From the NCBI RefSeq assembly GCF_900184945.1, contig NZ_FXYF01000003.1, positions 1 through 64,000 of the forward strand: DNA of 64,000 nucleotides. Reading direction: 5' to 3'. The notes under the pieces are model-generated. The model was not told where the DNA came from and searched no databases. It was given only the letters and a program-made list of their open reading frames with translations. This DNA is from Antarctobacter aquimaris (lineage in GTDB: Bacteria > Pseudomonadota > Alphaproteobacteria > Rhodobacterales > Rhodobacteraceae). The position numbers were made by a program, and so were the translations under genes. Shown one piece after another: positions 15,159-23,373 of the stretch (positions within the stretch are counted from its first letter, which is position 1; every line of letters starts with the position of its first letter).

Positions 15159-16412
15159 ATGAATATTCCTGACCGCATGTTGGCTGACTGGATCATGGCC
15201 AAGACCAACCCGAACGGCGAGCGCAAGCCAGACCAATCCAGATCCGGGCAAGCCGTATTGGCCCCCGCTGTCACAGTTGAATCCTGGGCGCGAAACCCTG
15301 AACACGATGGCGAAGGGGGAGGTGCCGAGCGTGGGTGGATGTTTCGCTGGACGGACAGGGCTGGCGTCGCGCAAGATTTGTTTTTGCAACAATCCGGCGC
15401 CTTGATTGACGAAGCCCGGGCGAAAGAGATCTGCTCGTCGTTGGAGATGCCAGAGCATTGGATGCTGCAGGCGCCGCCTGAGATCCCAAGCGCCTTCATC
15501 AACATGGTCGAAGGGCTTTCTCAGGCATTCAGGAACCCCCAGAACGGTATCAGCGTCGGGTCAGACCGCGCGTTTGATATCAGACTGAATGGACGCGAGT
15601 TCCGGTTTCCATTCGATGCGCTTCCGAAAGACAAGAACAAACCGGACGACCGTTTTCTCGAAGTATTTCTCGAATGCATCAACAGTCTGGAGATCCAGTT
15701 GCCGGCAGACTCCGTTCTGGTGCGCCAAATGGATCTGGAGGAAACAGAAACCGACATTCGCGCGATTTCAGAAGCCGAAAACCACAAAATCGAGTTCGCG
15801 GATGGTCCCGACGGTGCGCGCGTCTGGCGCTTGACCACCCAGGGTGGGCAACACCGCGAGGCCAGCGTGCAAACCACCGTGGATGCAAACCAGCGTCGCA
15901 GGGTGGGGGATGCCGGGACGATGGTTGCCGTCAATCAGTTGGCGTTGCCGAACGCGCCGTCGGGGGCAAATGGCAGTGTCGTTTCCTACCGCCCGCGCCT
16001 CTCAGTCTTCGGATTGGACTCGCCGGGAAGGCTGTTCCAAAGGGCCCGTGGACGCTCCGTTTCAGAGGCCAATTTCACGGGGTTTGATCGCGACTATGAG
16101 CGGCCCGAGGTGGACCGGCAGCGCATTGTCGATTTCGTCACAAGGATCGTCAACGACGGAGACCGGATCGCAGTCGACCCAGACGGCCAAAGCGCGGACC
16201 CGACAGACGACAGGGATAGTGTCGAAATCCTCGGCAACGACATCGACCTCATGGCAATGGTTCGAACAAAGAACGCCGCGCGAACCGGTGGCAATATTTC
16301 CCAGCGCGCCTATCGAGAGCACGAAGAACGCTCAAAAGAGCATGGCCATGAAAAGTCGCCGGATCGGGACCGGGATAAGGGTAAAGGCAAGGAAGAAGAA
16401 CACGAGCATTAA
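15159..16412 (+). CDS. Unrecognised 417-aa protein upstream of MACPF gene
   Basis: No domain recognised. There is a polar N-terminus, a segment with WMFRWTDRAGVAQDLFLQQSG, a possibly globular middle (VGSDRAFDIRLNGREFRFPFDALP), and a strongly charged C-terminal tail from about residue 380 (repeats of H, E, K, R and D such as HEERSKEHGHEK and DKGKGKEEEHEH) that is likely disordered. No signal peptide. It ends 32 bases before the MACPF gene on the same strand, so co-transcription is likely. Possible roles are immunity, chaperone or regulation of the perforin-like protein; none can be shown from sequence. Confidence 0.65.
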   Translation: MNIPDRMLADWIMAKTNPNGERKPDQSRSGQAVLAPAVTVESWARNPEHDGEGGGAERGWMFRWTDRAGVAQDLFLQQSGALIDEARAKEICSSLEMPEHWMLQAPPEIPSAFINMVEGLSQAFRNPQNGISVGSDRAFDIRLNGREFRFPFDALPKDKNKPDDRFLEVFLECINSLEIQLPADSVLVRQMDLEETETDIRAISEAENHKIEFADGPDGARVWRLTTQGGQHREASVQTTVDANQRRRVGDAGTMVAVNQLALPNAPSGANGSVVSYRPRLSVFGLDSPGRLFQRARGRSVSEANFTGFDRDYERPEVDRQRIVDFVTRIVNDGDRIAVDPDGQSADPTDDRDSVEILGNDIDLMAMVRTKNAARTGGNISQRAYREHEERSKEHGHEKSPDRDRDKGKGKEEEHEH

Positions 16413-16444
16413 CGCAGCAACGATTAGCACGGAAGTGGCAGACA

Positions 16445-19060
16445 ATGACTTATTGCGATTCAGCGAATTCAATCACGCGCGCGCCTCAAACGACCAAGCC
16501 TGCCTTTGCCAGCCTGCTGTTTGTCTTTGGGGTGATGCTGTGGTGCATCGCGTCCCCGGTGCTTGCGCAGGATCTGACCGGCGTATGGAGAGACGAACGT
16601 GCGCCGCGACATGACAAAGAAGAACCAAAATTCGCCGAAGTTCCTTTTGCCGATGGTCGTCCACACGGGACCTTTGTGTCGCTGCCCTATTTCGAGATGG
16701 TCCAGGTGGTCGAAAACGGCGAGACGAAGCACTTTCTGAATTCCGACGTTGGCGCCGTGTTTGCGAGCGTTACGCCTGCTGCCGACGCCGAGGACACCTA
16801 TGACGTGACCGACTTGCGCGATGGGTCAAAGGGCACGCCGCTGGCGAAATTGCTTTATGGCACCGAGTTATGCGGCGCAGACCCCTGTTTTGAGCTTAAA
16901 GTCGACCCCGCCGCAGGGGGTCTTTTTCCGATCGAAGCGGGCAAACCTGCACGCTATCGACCACAGGAGTCCTACGATCCGGATAAGGTGCGCGAGCGCC
17001 CGCAAACCTGGGGCGATAACTTCACAATGATAAGCGACAACTTCCAAGAGGTCCTGAAGTGCTTCACGCTCTCAGAGCTCAATCCGATCAATCTGCAAGA
17101 AACGTCTGGGTGTGGGGACAAGATCTTTGTTGAACCCGATATCGACACCTATGCCTTCGAAATACGAAACAAGGTGGCCATTCCGTTCGGGTGGACCTAT
17201 CGCCCGGTCGGAGCGGCGATTGCCAACGAGAAACTGCGGACCATTGAATCGGGGCGCGATCTTGAGCAGGCCACCAAGTTGGACATTGGTGTAAAGGCCA
17301 GTGCAAATGTTTTTGGTTTCTCGGCCTCTGTGGACGTCGACAAGGTCACCAGCAGATACTTGGAAGAACGCTCCGACAAACAAACAGTCCGATTCGAAGC
17401 TCAGTACACAGAGCGGAAATTCAGCCTCGTGCTCAACCGCCAGTTTGCCAAGATGAGTGACCCCTTTGTGTCGGACGTGAACGATCTGTTCCTGGCTCTT
17501 CAAGAGGGGGAGGACGCCGCCACGTTCGAGCAACGCCTCGAACTGTTTTTTGACACTTGGGGTACGCATTACTCCAACGCAATCACTTATGGCGCACGGG
17601 GCTTCAGGCGGTATTCGTTGGACGAATCCCAGATCGTGACGACGCGCAAAAAAGGGCTGAATCTCGCCATTGGCCTGTGCGCCGGATACAAAGGGTCGCT
17701 TGTACAGGCCAAGATGTGTAGCAACGTCAAAGACGATTCAGAAACGTCCAACAAAGTCAGCGAACTCAATAAGTTGATGACTGTTGAGGCCGAGTGCTAC
17801 GGGGGTGACGGCTGCAATGAAGGTATCCCGACCGGAGATCCGAGCAAACCGATCTTTGCAGACCTGAGGCCCGTGTCGGATCTGATTGCACCGCCCTTCT
17901 TTTCGGACCTTTTCAAGGCAGATCCCGAGGTGTTCGTGGCATTGCGAAACCGGATTGGTGAAGAGGTTCACAAGAGGGCCTTCGCCAAGCATGACGGTTT
18001 GGATACACCTTTCATCAAGTTCGTTGAGTTTTCCGAAACCCAGTCCAGCCCAAGCAAGGGGCCGTATCTGCTGTGCGGGGACAAGGCCATTTCCAGCGGC
18101 TCACCGAACGCGACCACCACACCCGCGGGTTGCTGCACGTCAGGCATCCCCGTTGTCGGGTATCTCAAAACCCCGGTCGCGGACGATCCCGAACTGCCCA
18201 CCACCTATGCCGAGCCATGGACAACCATGCCCGCCGTTCCGATCCCGCTGACTGACAAGGACGGCACCCTCACCGCTGGCGCGGCGCAATTCATCAGCCA
18301 GGTCTTTGTGGAATACCAGCCAAGCCAACCTGGTGACACCGGCCTTGGAGGAACGTTGCTCAACGTGATCCTTGGTGGTCTAAGGAAGGTCGAGGTGCCG
18401 GACCTGAACAAAGCGTGCATCGACTTGCTGGGGAACGGGGCGACCGTATCCTCTCCGGGCCCCGACGTCTTGTGCAGCATATCGTCTGGCAGCAAGCAGT
18501 TGGACATGAGAAAGGTTTGCGAGGAACAGTTTGGACAAGGGCGTTTTGCAAAATTCAATGAGTTGAAGAAAACCTACCTCTGCGCCTTCGAGGGCACGTC
18601 TACTGCAGATCCCCAAGCCTACTGCCGCTATAAATATGGCCCCAATGCATTCGCTGCGCCAAAATATGTAACCCAATCAGGCGGCCCGGGTATCTCGCTT
18701 GGTGGTGTGTTCGAAGGTTGGGAATGCCGGCCGGGTTTCGTGGCTGTCGACAAACAGGATATCTGCGCTGTCCAGTTCGGACTCTCTTACGAACCGGCGG
18801 GCGACACAGGCGGCTCCGAGAGAATACCAAAATGCAAGGGGATCCTTGCGTCGGTTCGCGAGGCCGAGCCTGTTCCAAACGCCGAAATCCGCACCTATCC
18901 CGACGTCCAGCCGTTTGCCCCTGTTGATCTGAACCCGGTGGACGTAGTGATACCAATGGCATGGTCCGGCGAGGACGCCATGATCTGTCAGGGCGTCAGC
19001 CTTGACCTTGTATTCGGTCTGAAGGGCACGAATGTGTCAGATCTCCTTGCTGGCGACTGA
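16445..19060 (+). CDS. Secreted MACPF/perforin-like protein
   Basis: An 871-residue protein. Residues 1-41 look like a signal peptide (hydrophobic core FASLLFVFGVMLWCIA, then SPVLA before Gln42). The MACPF/CDC-type pore-forming domain spans about residues 280-520: a region KLDIGVKASANVFGFSASVD, then the hallmark W-G-T-H-Y at residues 372-376 followed by G-A-R-G-F-R-R-Y. MACPF proteins oligomerise and insert beta-hairpins into membranes. The C-terminal third (about 640-800) holds four Cys-paired repeats of the form C-x3-[LYF]-G (Cys 658, 692, 727 and 774), probably a target-binding disulfide-rich module. The export signal suggests action outside the cytoplasm, against other cells or predators, but the target is unknown. 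No secretion or lipoprotein motif beyond the signal peptide. Confidence 0.85.
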   Translation: MTYCDSANSITRAPQTTKPAFASLLFVFGVMLWCIASPVLAQDLTGVWRDERAPRHDKEEPKFAEVPFADGRPHGTFVSLPYFEMVQVVENGETKHFLNSDVGAVFASVTPAADAEDTYDVTDLRDGSKGTPLAKLLYGTELCGADPCFELKVDPAAGGLFPIEAGKPARYRPQESYDPDKVRERPQTWGDNFTMISDNFQEVLKCFTLSELNPINLQETSGCGDKIFVEPDIDTYAFEIRNKVAIPFGWTYRPVGAAIANEKLRTIESGRDLEQATKLDIGVKASANVFGFSASVDVDKVTSRYLEERSDKQTVRFEAQYTERKFSLVLNRQFAKMSDPFVSDVNDLFLALQEGEDAATFEQRLELFFDTWGTHYSNAITYGARGFRRYSLDESQIVTTRKKGLNLAIGLCAGYKGSLVQAKMCSNVKDDSETSNKVSELNKLMTVEAECYGGDGCNEGIPTGDPSKPIFADLRPVSDLIAPPFFSDLFKADPEVFVALRNRIGEEVHKRAFAKHDGLDTPFIKFVEFSETQSSPSKGPYLLCGDKAISSGSPNATTTPAGCCTSGIPVVGYLKTPVADDPELPTTYAEPWTTMPAVPIPLTDKDGTLTAGAAQFISQVFVEYQPSQPGDTGLGGTLLNVILGGLRKVEVPDLNKACIDLLGNGATVSSPGPDVLCSISSGSKQLDMRKVCEEQFGQGRFAKFNELKKTYLCAFEGTSTADPQAYCRYKYGPNAFAAPKYVTQSGGPGISLGGVFEGWECRPGFVAVDKQDICAVQFGLSYEPAGDTGGSERIPKCKGILASVREAEPVPNAEIRTYPDVQPFAPVDLNPVDVVIPMAWSGEDAMICQGVSLDLVFGLKGTNVSDLLAGD

Positions 19061-19181
19061 CAAGTGGGCCCCTAGCGACCTCGGCCCGGCGTTTTAAGGT
19101 TCAGAAACGCGTTATTGTACAAGCGACACTGGCGGGTTGTTTGGCCCCGGATTGTCGCTCTCTAGTTTATTCAAACAGTGC

Positions 19182-19502
19182 TTAATTTGCATAGCTCGCA
19201 ACCCCCAATGCTCCGAAAAGCCTACCAACCGAACCGGTCGCTTGCTGAGGCTCTGCGAGGCGTGTTTCCATTGCGTCATTCACGCGCCCATCCAAAAATA
19301 AGGAAGCGATAACCATCGGCGGAGCTGACCGAAAGATAGCGTCTATAGGGAACACGACCTCCTTATAATTACCGAAGACGGGAATGAGAATATCACGGGC
19401 TTTCCATATGGCACGGACCACAATGTGGTTGGCTAATACGCAGTGACGTTTGCTGGCCGAAGTTTTGGCCAGCATCAAAAAAAACCGCCATTCGCGCATC
19501 AC
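19182..19502 (-). CDS. Possible small hypothetical protein (weak)
   Basis: An open frame of 106 residues with no recognised domain, in the otherwise empty 19061-19654 interval. Composition is not strikingly coding-like and the start lies in sequence resembling a dispersed intergenic repeat. It may be spurious or a gene remnant. Confidence 0.25.
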   Translation of the reverse strand: MMREWRFFLMLAKTSASKRHCVLANHIVVRAIWKARDILIPVFGNYKEVVFPIDAIFRSAPPMVIASLFLDGRVNDAMETRLAEPQQATGSVGRLFGALGVASYAN

Positions 19503-19654
19503 GCAGCATCGGTCAAATTGGGCTCAAAGCAGTCACGCGGCGGTGCGGCAGGTTCGGCCTGCCCTGATCGCACCGCAGCGCGGCAAATTTGGTATGTTCG
19601 GCCGTCGGCTTGATGCTGAAGACGTGGCGGGCGTGGTGGATCGGAGGAACCACC

Positions 19655-20287
19655 ATGCCGATTACAAACCTGCCAGCCATCCGCGCCCGCCGTCCCGCTT
19701 GGAACAAGGGCCGCCTCGTCGGCCAGAAGCGTCCGCTCCAACCGAAACATGTATGGGCGATCCGGGTCCGCCTCGAGATCGCCCAGCGGACTCGCGAACT
19801 GGCGCTCTTCAACCTCGCCATCGACAGCAAGTTGCGCGGATGCGACCTGGTGAAGCTGAAGGTCGCTGACGTCTATGCGGCCGGACAGGTCAAGCACCGC
19901 GCTTCGATTGTCCAGAGTAAAACCCGGAGGCCGGTTAGCTTCGAGATCACCGAGGGGACGCGAAAAGCCATCGCGACTTGGCTCAAGGCTCCGCTGATGG
20001 TCGGGTCGGAGCATCTCTGGCCGGGACGCTTTCACGAACGTCGGCATATTTCGACAAGGCAATACGCCCGCCTCGTGCGGGACTGGGTGACCTCGATCGG
20101 TCTCGAGCCAAGCGCTTACGGCACGCACTCCATGCGGCGGACCAAGGTTACGCAGATATATCGCAAAACCGGCAACCTCCGCGCGGTGCAGCTACTGCTC
20201 GGCCATACGAAGATGGATAGCACGGTGCGCTACCTCGGCGTCGAACTCGAAGATGCGCTCGCCATCGCGGAGGCGGTGGAGCTCTGA
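19655..20287 (+). CDS. Short tyrosine recombinase/phage integrase family protein
   Basis: A 210-residue protein containing only the catalytic domain. The first Arg is in SKLRGCDLVKLK, then HSMRRTK (H-x-x-R), LLGHTKMDSTVRYLG (His and the nucleophilic Tyr). All core residues are present. The N-terminal SAM-like domain of full-length integrases (usually 300-400 residues total) is missing, as in a known short subgroup. The ATG at 19655 is preceded by GGAGG at a 6-base spacing. It is flanked by intergenic repeats, not by an obvious att site. Confidence 0.85.
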   Translation: MPITNLPAIRARRPAWNKGRLVGQKRPLQPKHVWAIRVRLEIAQRTRELALFNLAIDSKLRGCDLVKLKVADVYAAGQVKHRASIVQSKTRRPVSFEITEGTRKAIATWLKAPLMVGSEHLWPGRFHERRHISTRQYARLVRDWVTSIGLEPSAYGTHSMRRTKVTQIYRKTGNLRAVQLLLGHTKMDSTVRYLGVELEDALAIAEAVEL

Positions 20288-20470
20288 GAAGTCGGGCCGG
20301 TCGGTAGCGGCCGGCCCACTTCCGCCATTCGGCGAACGGTCCGGTGCTGCGGTACAGCGTCCCTAGAGCGGCCATTTGTGATTGCGGCGACATTTCTAGC
20401 ATGGCAAGCCGTGCAAGCGGGAAAAGCTACTTTTGGTGATGTAGCTTGCTGAATCGAGGAGTAGTGGTGG

Positions 20471-20692
20471 GTGTTCACAAGACTTGGTCGAGTCGTCGGC
20501 TTTGTGGCCGTTGTTCTTGGTATCGTAGCCATCATCGGGTCGTTTGTTGTCGCCCCCGATGTGCTCGCCCCCGATTTTGATCGGATCTCTATGAAACAGT
20601 CGACGCTCTGGCTTAGGCAAGGCTCAACGCTGGTGTTCTTCGGCTTGGTCCTCGGCGTCCTTTGTGAGATTAGTTTAAAATTGGGCAAATAG
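20471..20692 (+). CDS. Small two-helix membrane protein
   Basis: A 73-residue protein from a GTG start, with hydrophobic segments at about residues 9-31 (VGFVAVVLGIVAIIGSFVVAP) and 52-68 (STLVFFGLVLGVLCEISL). No family recognised. Hydrophobic patterning supports it being real, but there is no neighbour that suggests a function. Confidence 0.5.
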   Translation: MFTRLGRVVGFVAVVLGIVAIIGSFVVAPDVLAPDFDRISMKQSTLWLRQGSTLVFFGLVLGVLCEISLKLGK

Positions 20693-20772
20693 CACCGCTG
20701 GGAACACGATTAGCAAGAGGTGCGTGCTGGATGCTGACGGCCCGGAGCCGCAATTCGAGGCAAAGGTCTGCG

Positions 20773-20892
20773 CCGCAGTGCGGCTTCACTGAACCGGCCG
20801 TTCATGCATCGCGCAGCATTCCGCCCATCCGGATGACAGGAGTGCGGGACAAAGCTGCATTTCGACGCGTCTGCAAGAATGGCCGCTTTTGA
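20773..20892. repeat. Copy of a dispersed intergenic repeat (second copy split by IS3)
   Basis: This stretch aligns over about 110 bases with 12588-12672 joined to 13982 onward, i.e. the target into which the IS3 element inserted. Shared blocks include GCCGC...TGCGGCTTCAC, GCAGCATT and GCGGGAC.AAG. Identity looks about 60 percent by eye, so these are diverged copies of an intergenic element, not a recent duplication. Confidence 0.5.
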
Positions 20893-20950
20893 ATAAGCAG
20901 CCCACTATCAACTATTGAATCGAAGCCTCGCGCTTCGCTATTTTATTGCG

Positions 20951-22108
20951 CTAATTGCGCTTGCGTTCATCCAAACCAAGCCCGCGACCGATAATTTCAC
21001 GCATGATCTCGGAAGTGCCAGCGTATATCCGGCTGATCCGCGCATCGCTGTAAAGGCGAGAAATCTCGTATTCATCCATATAACCAGCGCCACCGTGCAA
21101 TTGCAGGCATTCATCAACGACGCGGGCTTCGACCTCTGACGTGAACAACTTCACCTCAGCGGCCATTTCTGCGGACAAAGCCCCTTGAAGGTGTTCACGG
21201 ACGCAATGATCAAGCAATGCCCATGCCGCGTCGAGTTCTGTCCTTGCCGACGCCATCTTGAACCGGGAATTCTGGAACGTGCCAACGGGCCGACCAAAGG
21301 CGCGCCTTTCCGTGACGTACTCCAACGTTTTTTCAAAGGCGTATTCCGCGCGTGAAACAAAGGCGACAGCGCTTATCAGGCGCTCTTCGGCAAGGTTCTT
21401 CATCATCGCCTTGAAACCACCGCGAGGGTCGCCAAGCACATTAGATTTCGGAACCTTTATGTCGTCAAAGAACAATTCCGCTGTATCCTGGCTGTGCAAA
21501 CCGAGTTTCTTGAGATTGCGCCCCCGCGAGAACCCCTCTGACCCGCTTTCCACAAGAAACAGGCCGATGGCGCGCGGGTCATCTGGATCGGTTTTGGCCG
21601 CAACGATCACCAGTCCGGCCAACACGCCGTTTGAGATATAGGTCTTGGACCCGTTAAGGACCCAGTGGTCGTCCTGTTCGACCGCACGTGTCTTTATCCC
21701 GGCAAGATCGGACCCGGTTCCGGGTTCAGTCATGCCGATGGCGAGCACGGTCTCGCCCGACACGACCCCACGCATGTACCTGTCACGCTGTGCATCTGAT
21801 GCGATATGCTGAAGGTATGGCCCCATGATGCGATTGTGAGCCCAGATGAAAAAACCGGGTTCGCGTGGGCCAAGTTCCTCGCAGAGGATCATGTCGTAGC
21901 GGAAATCGTCCAAACCCAATCCGCCGTATTTTTGATCGGCGTACATACAAAGAAAACCTTCGGACCCCGCCGAACGCCAGACATCCTCGGTAACGCACCC
22001 GGCTTCGCGCCAAGTCTCTCTGTGGGGATATAGCTCGCGTTCGGCCCAGGCTCGGACAGTCTGACGAAAGATATTGTGCTCTTCTTCAAAGATTGTCCGC
22101 TTCAGCAT
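20951..22108 (-). CDS. Acyl-CoA dehydrogenase
   Basis: About 385 residues with the full acyl-CoA dehydrogenase plan: N-terminal helical domain (EEEHNIFRQTVRAWAERELYPH), the FAD-binding AIGMTEPGTGSDLAGIKTRA, the beta domain (WVLNGSKTYISNG) and the C-terminal domain with the flavin/CoA signature (QLHGGAGYMDEYEISRLYSDARISRIYAGTSEIM); the Glu in GTSEIM is near the base used by some subfamilies. It oxidises acyl-CoA to 2-enoyl-CoA, passing electrons to ETF. ATG 22108 fits family length; 22150 is an alternative. It stands alone, without beta-oxidation partners, so it looks like a chromosomal or carried-in single gene between islands. Confidence 0.92.
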   Translation of the reverse strand: MLKRTIFEEEHNIFRQTVRAWAERELYPHRETWREAGCVTEDVWRSAGSEGFLCMYADQKYGGLGLDDFRYDMILCEELGPREPGFFIWAHNRIMGPYLQHIASDAQRDRYMRGVVSGETVLAIGMTEPGTGSDLAGIKTRAVEQDDHWVLNGSKTYISNGVLAGLVIVAAKTDPDDPRAIGLFLVESGSEGFSRGRNLKKLGLHSQDTAELFFDDIKVPKSNVLGDPRGGFKAMMKNLAEERLISAVAFVSRAEYAFEKTLEYVTERRAFGRPVGTFQNSRFKMASARTELDAAWALLDHCVREHLQGALSAEMAAEVKLFTSEVEARVVDECLQLHGGAGYMDEYEISRLYSDARISRIYAGTSEIMREIIGRGLGLDERKRN

Positions 22109-22757
22109 TGATTTCTCCAAGCTTTCATCTCGCCAGGGTCCGGTCGACACCGGCCAGGATCAACAGGGTCTTGGCTTCGTCTCCGGACCGTCATGTCACG
22201 CGTTATCGCCGGAAATGTCACGGAATATCTCTCGCCATACCGGACGTTCCCTCGAAGCGCCGCATCAGAAAAAGTGGACTCGCTGCGGTCTTGCGGCAGT
22301 GCAGCGCACTGGCCGGTAGCGGGCCGAACTGAATGTCGGCTCTCACCTTCTCCACCCATTGATCTTGTCATCGCAGCAAATGACCGGAAACCGCCCTTTG
22401 TGGAGCTTCTCAAAAAAATGCTGCGCTGCGGAAATCTCAGTGCTTCGACACATACCGGACGATCAGCGAATGTTCGATTTCCGTTCCATCTCAGCGAATG
22501 CGACTCCAGTCGAAGTGTTTAGATTGCCCCTCCGGAAAGTTATTTGGTTACAGAGCCTTGCAAGAAATTCACCAAATCCGCGCAGTCATCAGGTCCAGAG
22601 AATAACCGGCCGAGAGAACGGATTTTGGGCCAACGGCCGACACTTCTGTGCTCAGCCTCTCTTGCAAACCCCTTTGAAAACACGGAAAAATCCGGCCGCA
22701 GCCGCATCGGGAGAACGCTTTCGCGAGGGCAAGTGGCGGAGGGTCGGAACCGCGAGG

Positions 22758-22771
22758 AATCTCGGCTCAGA
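22758..22771 (+). repeat. 14-bp direct repeat, left copy
   Basis: AATCTCGGCTCAGA, identical to 27197-27210. The two copies bracket the HTH/recombinase/ParB/ParB module and are candidate attachment-site cores or regulator sites. Confidence 0.6.
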
Positions 22772-22780
22772 AGGCTTCCA

Positions 22781-22839
22781 AGAATCGCCTTCGGTCCGAG
22801 GATTCAAATGGCGGCCTCATCTACACCGAAGGCGATTCT
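22781..22839. repeat. 15-bp perfect inverted repeat near the recombinase module
   Basis: AGAATCGCCTTCGGT (22781-22795) and its exact reverse complement (22825-22839), 29-base spacer, no T-run. It may be a recombinase binding site or a transcript-end structure for the gene ending at 22893. Confidence 0.6.
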
Positions 22840-22892
22840 AGATCCTTCGCCGACATGATTTTTGCATTATTTACCAATAGGATAAGTGAAAC

Positions 22893-23279
22893 TCACCCCT
22901 CGCGGTTCTGGCCATCGGAGCGCATCTCGCGCACCGCCGCGAGCAACTCTTCGATCGCCTGTTCGGCCGCCGCGAGTTTCATCGCCACCATCAGGTCCTG
23001 ACGCCCTGCCAGCGCAAGGAACGTTCCCAGCACCTCGTCGGAATGCCGGGCCAGCGCCACCAGATGCTCGCCACTCGGGCCGTATCGGCCGGCAAACCAG
23101 TTCTTCACCGTCTTCTCGTTCGCCCCCGTCCAGGACGCAACGATCTTGGCGCCCGCCCTGCTGTCCTCATGGGACCGGCGCAGTGCAGCTGCGATTTCGT
23201 CGGCGAACCCGTTCTCCGGATCACTCCGACCATATCCGTTTTGTTTCGGAAAGAACTTGCCCTTTTTCGGAAACGACAT
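22893..23279 (-). CDS. HTH regulator divergent from serine recombinase
   Basis: A 128-residue protein from the ATG at 23279. The basic N-terminus is followed by DEIAAALRRSH and a HTH-like segment GANEKTVKNWFAGRYGPSGEHLVALARHS, then a helical C-terminus. It is divergent from the recombinase at 23374, with 94 bases between, so it is a good candidate for controlling that gene. Upstream residues up to 23405 are open but overlap the divergent gene and look non-conserved. Confidence 0.75.
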   Translation of the reverse strand: MSFPKKGKFFPKQNGYGRSDPENGFADEIAAALRRSHEDSRAGAKIVASWTGANEKTVKNWFAGRYGPSGEHLVALARHSDEVLGTFLALAGRQDLMVAMKLAAAEQAIEELLAAVREMRSDGQNREG

Positions 23280-23373
23280 TCCGGCCTCCCTCGCTATAGA
23301 TGGATGAGAGGGATTCAGCCCTGGATTCAGGCGGTTCGGATGGATTGGCCAGCAATACCGAGGAGATGCATGT

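Larger units (their letters stand above)
22109..22892. other. Gene-poor interval upstream of recombinase module
   Basis: I see no convincing gene here. It contains one copy of a 14-bp direct repeat (22758-22771) and a 15-bp inverted repeat (22781-22839), listed separately. Confidence 0.6.

Noticed and set aside
22886-23299. Forward-strand open frame opposite the HTH gene
   Set aside because: Ser/Pro/Arg-rich shadow of the minus-strand HTH gene, with no domain or ribosome site.
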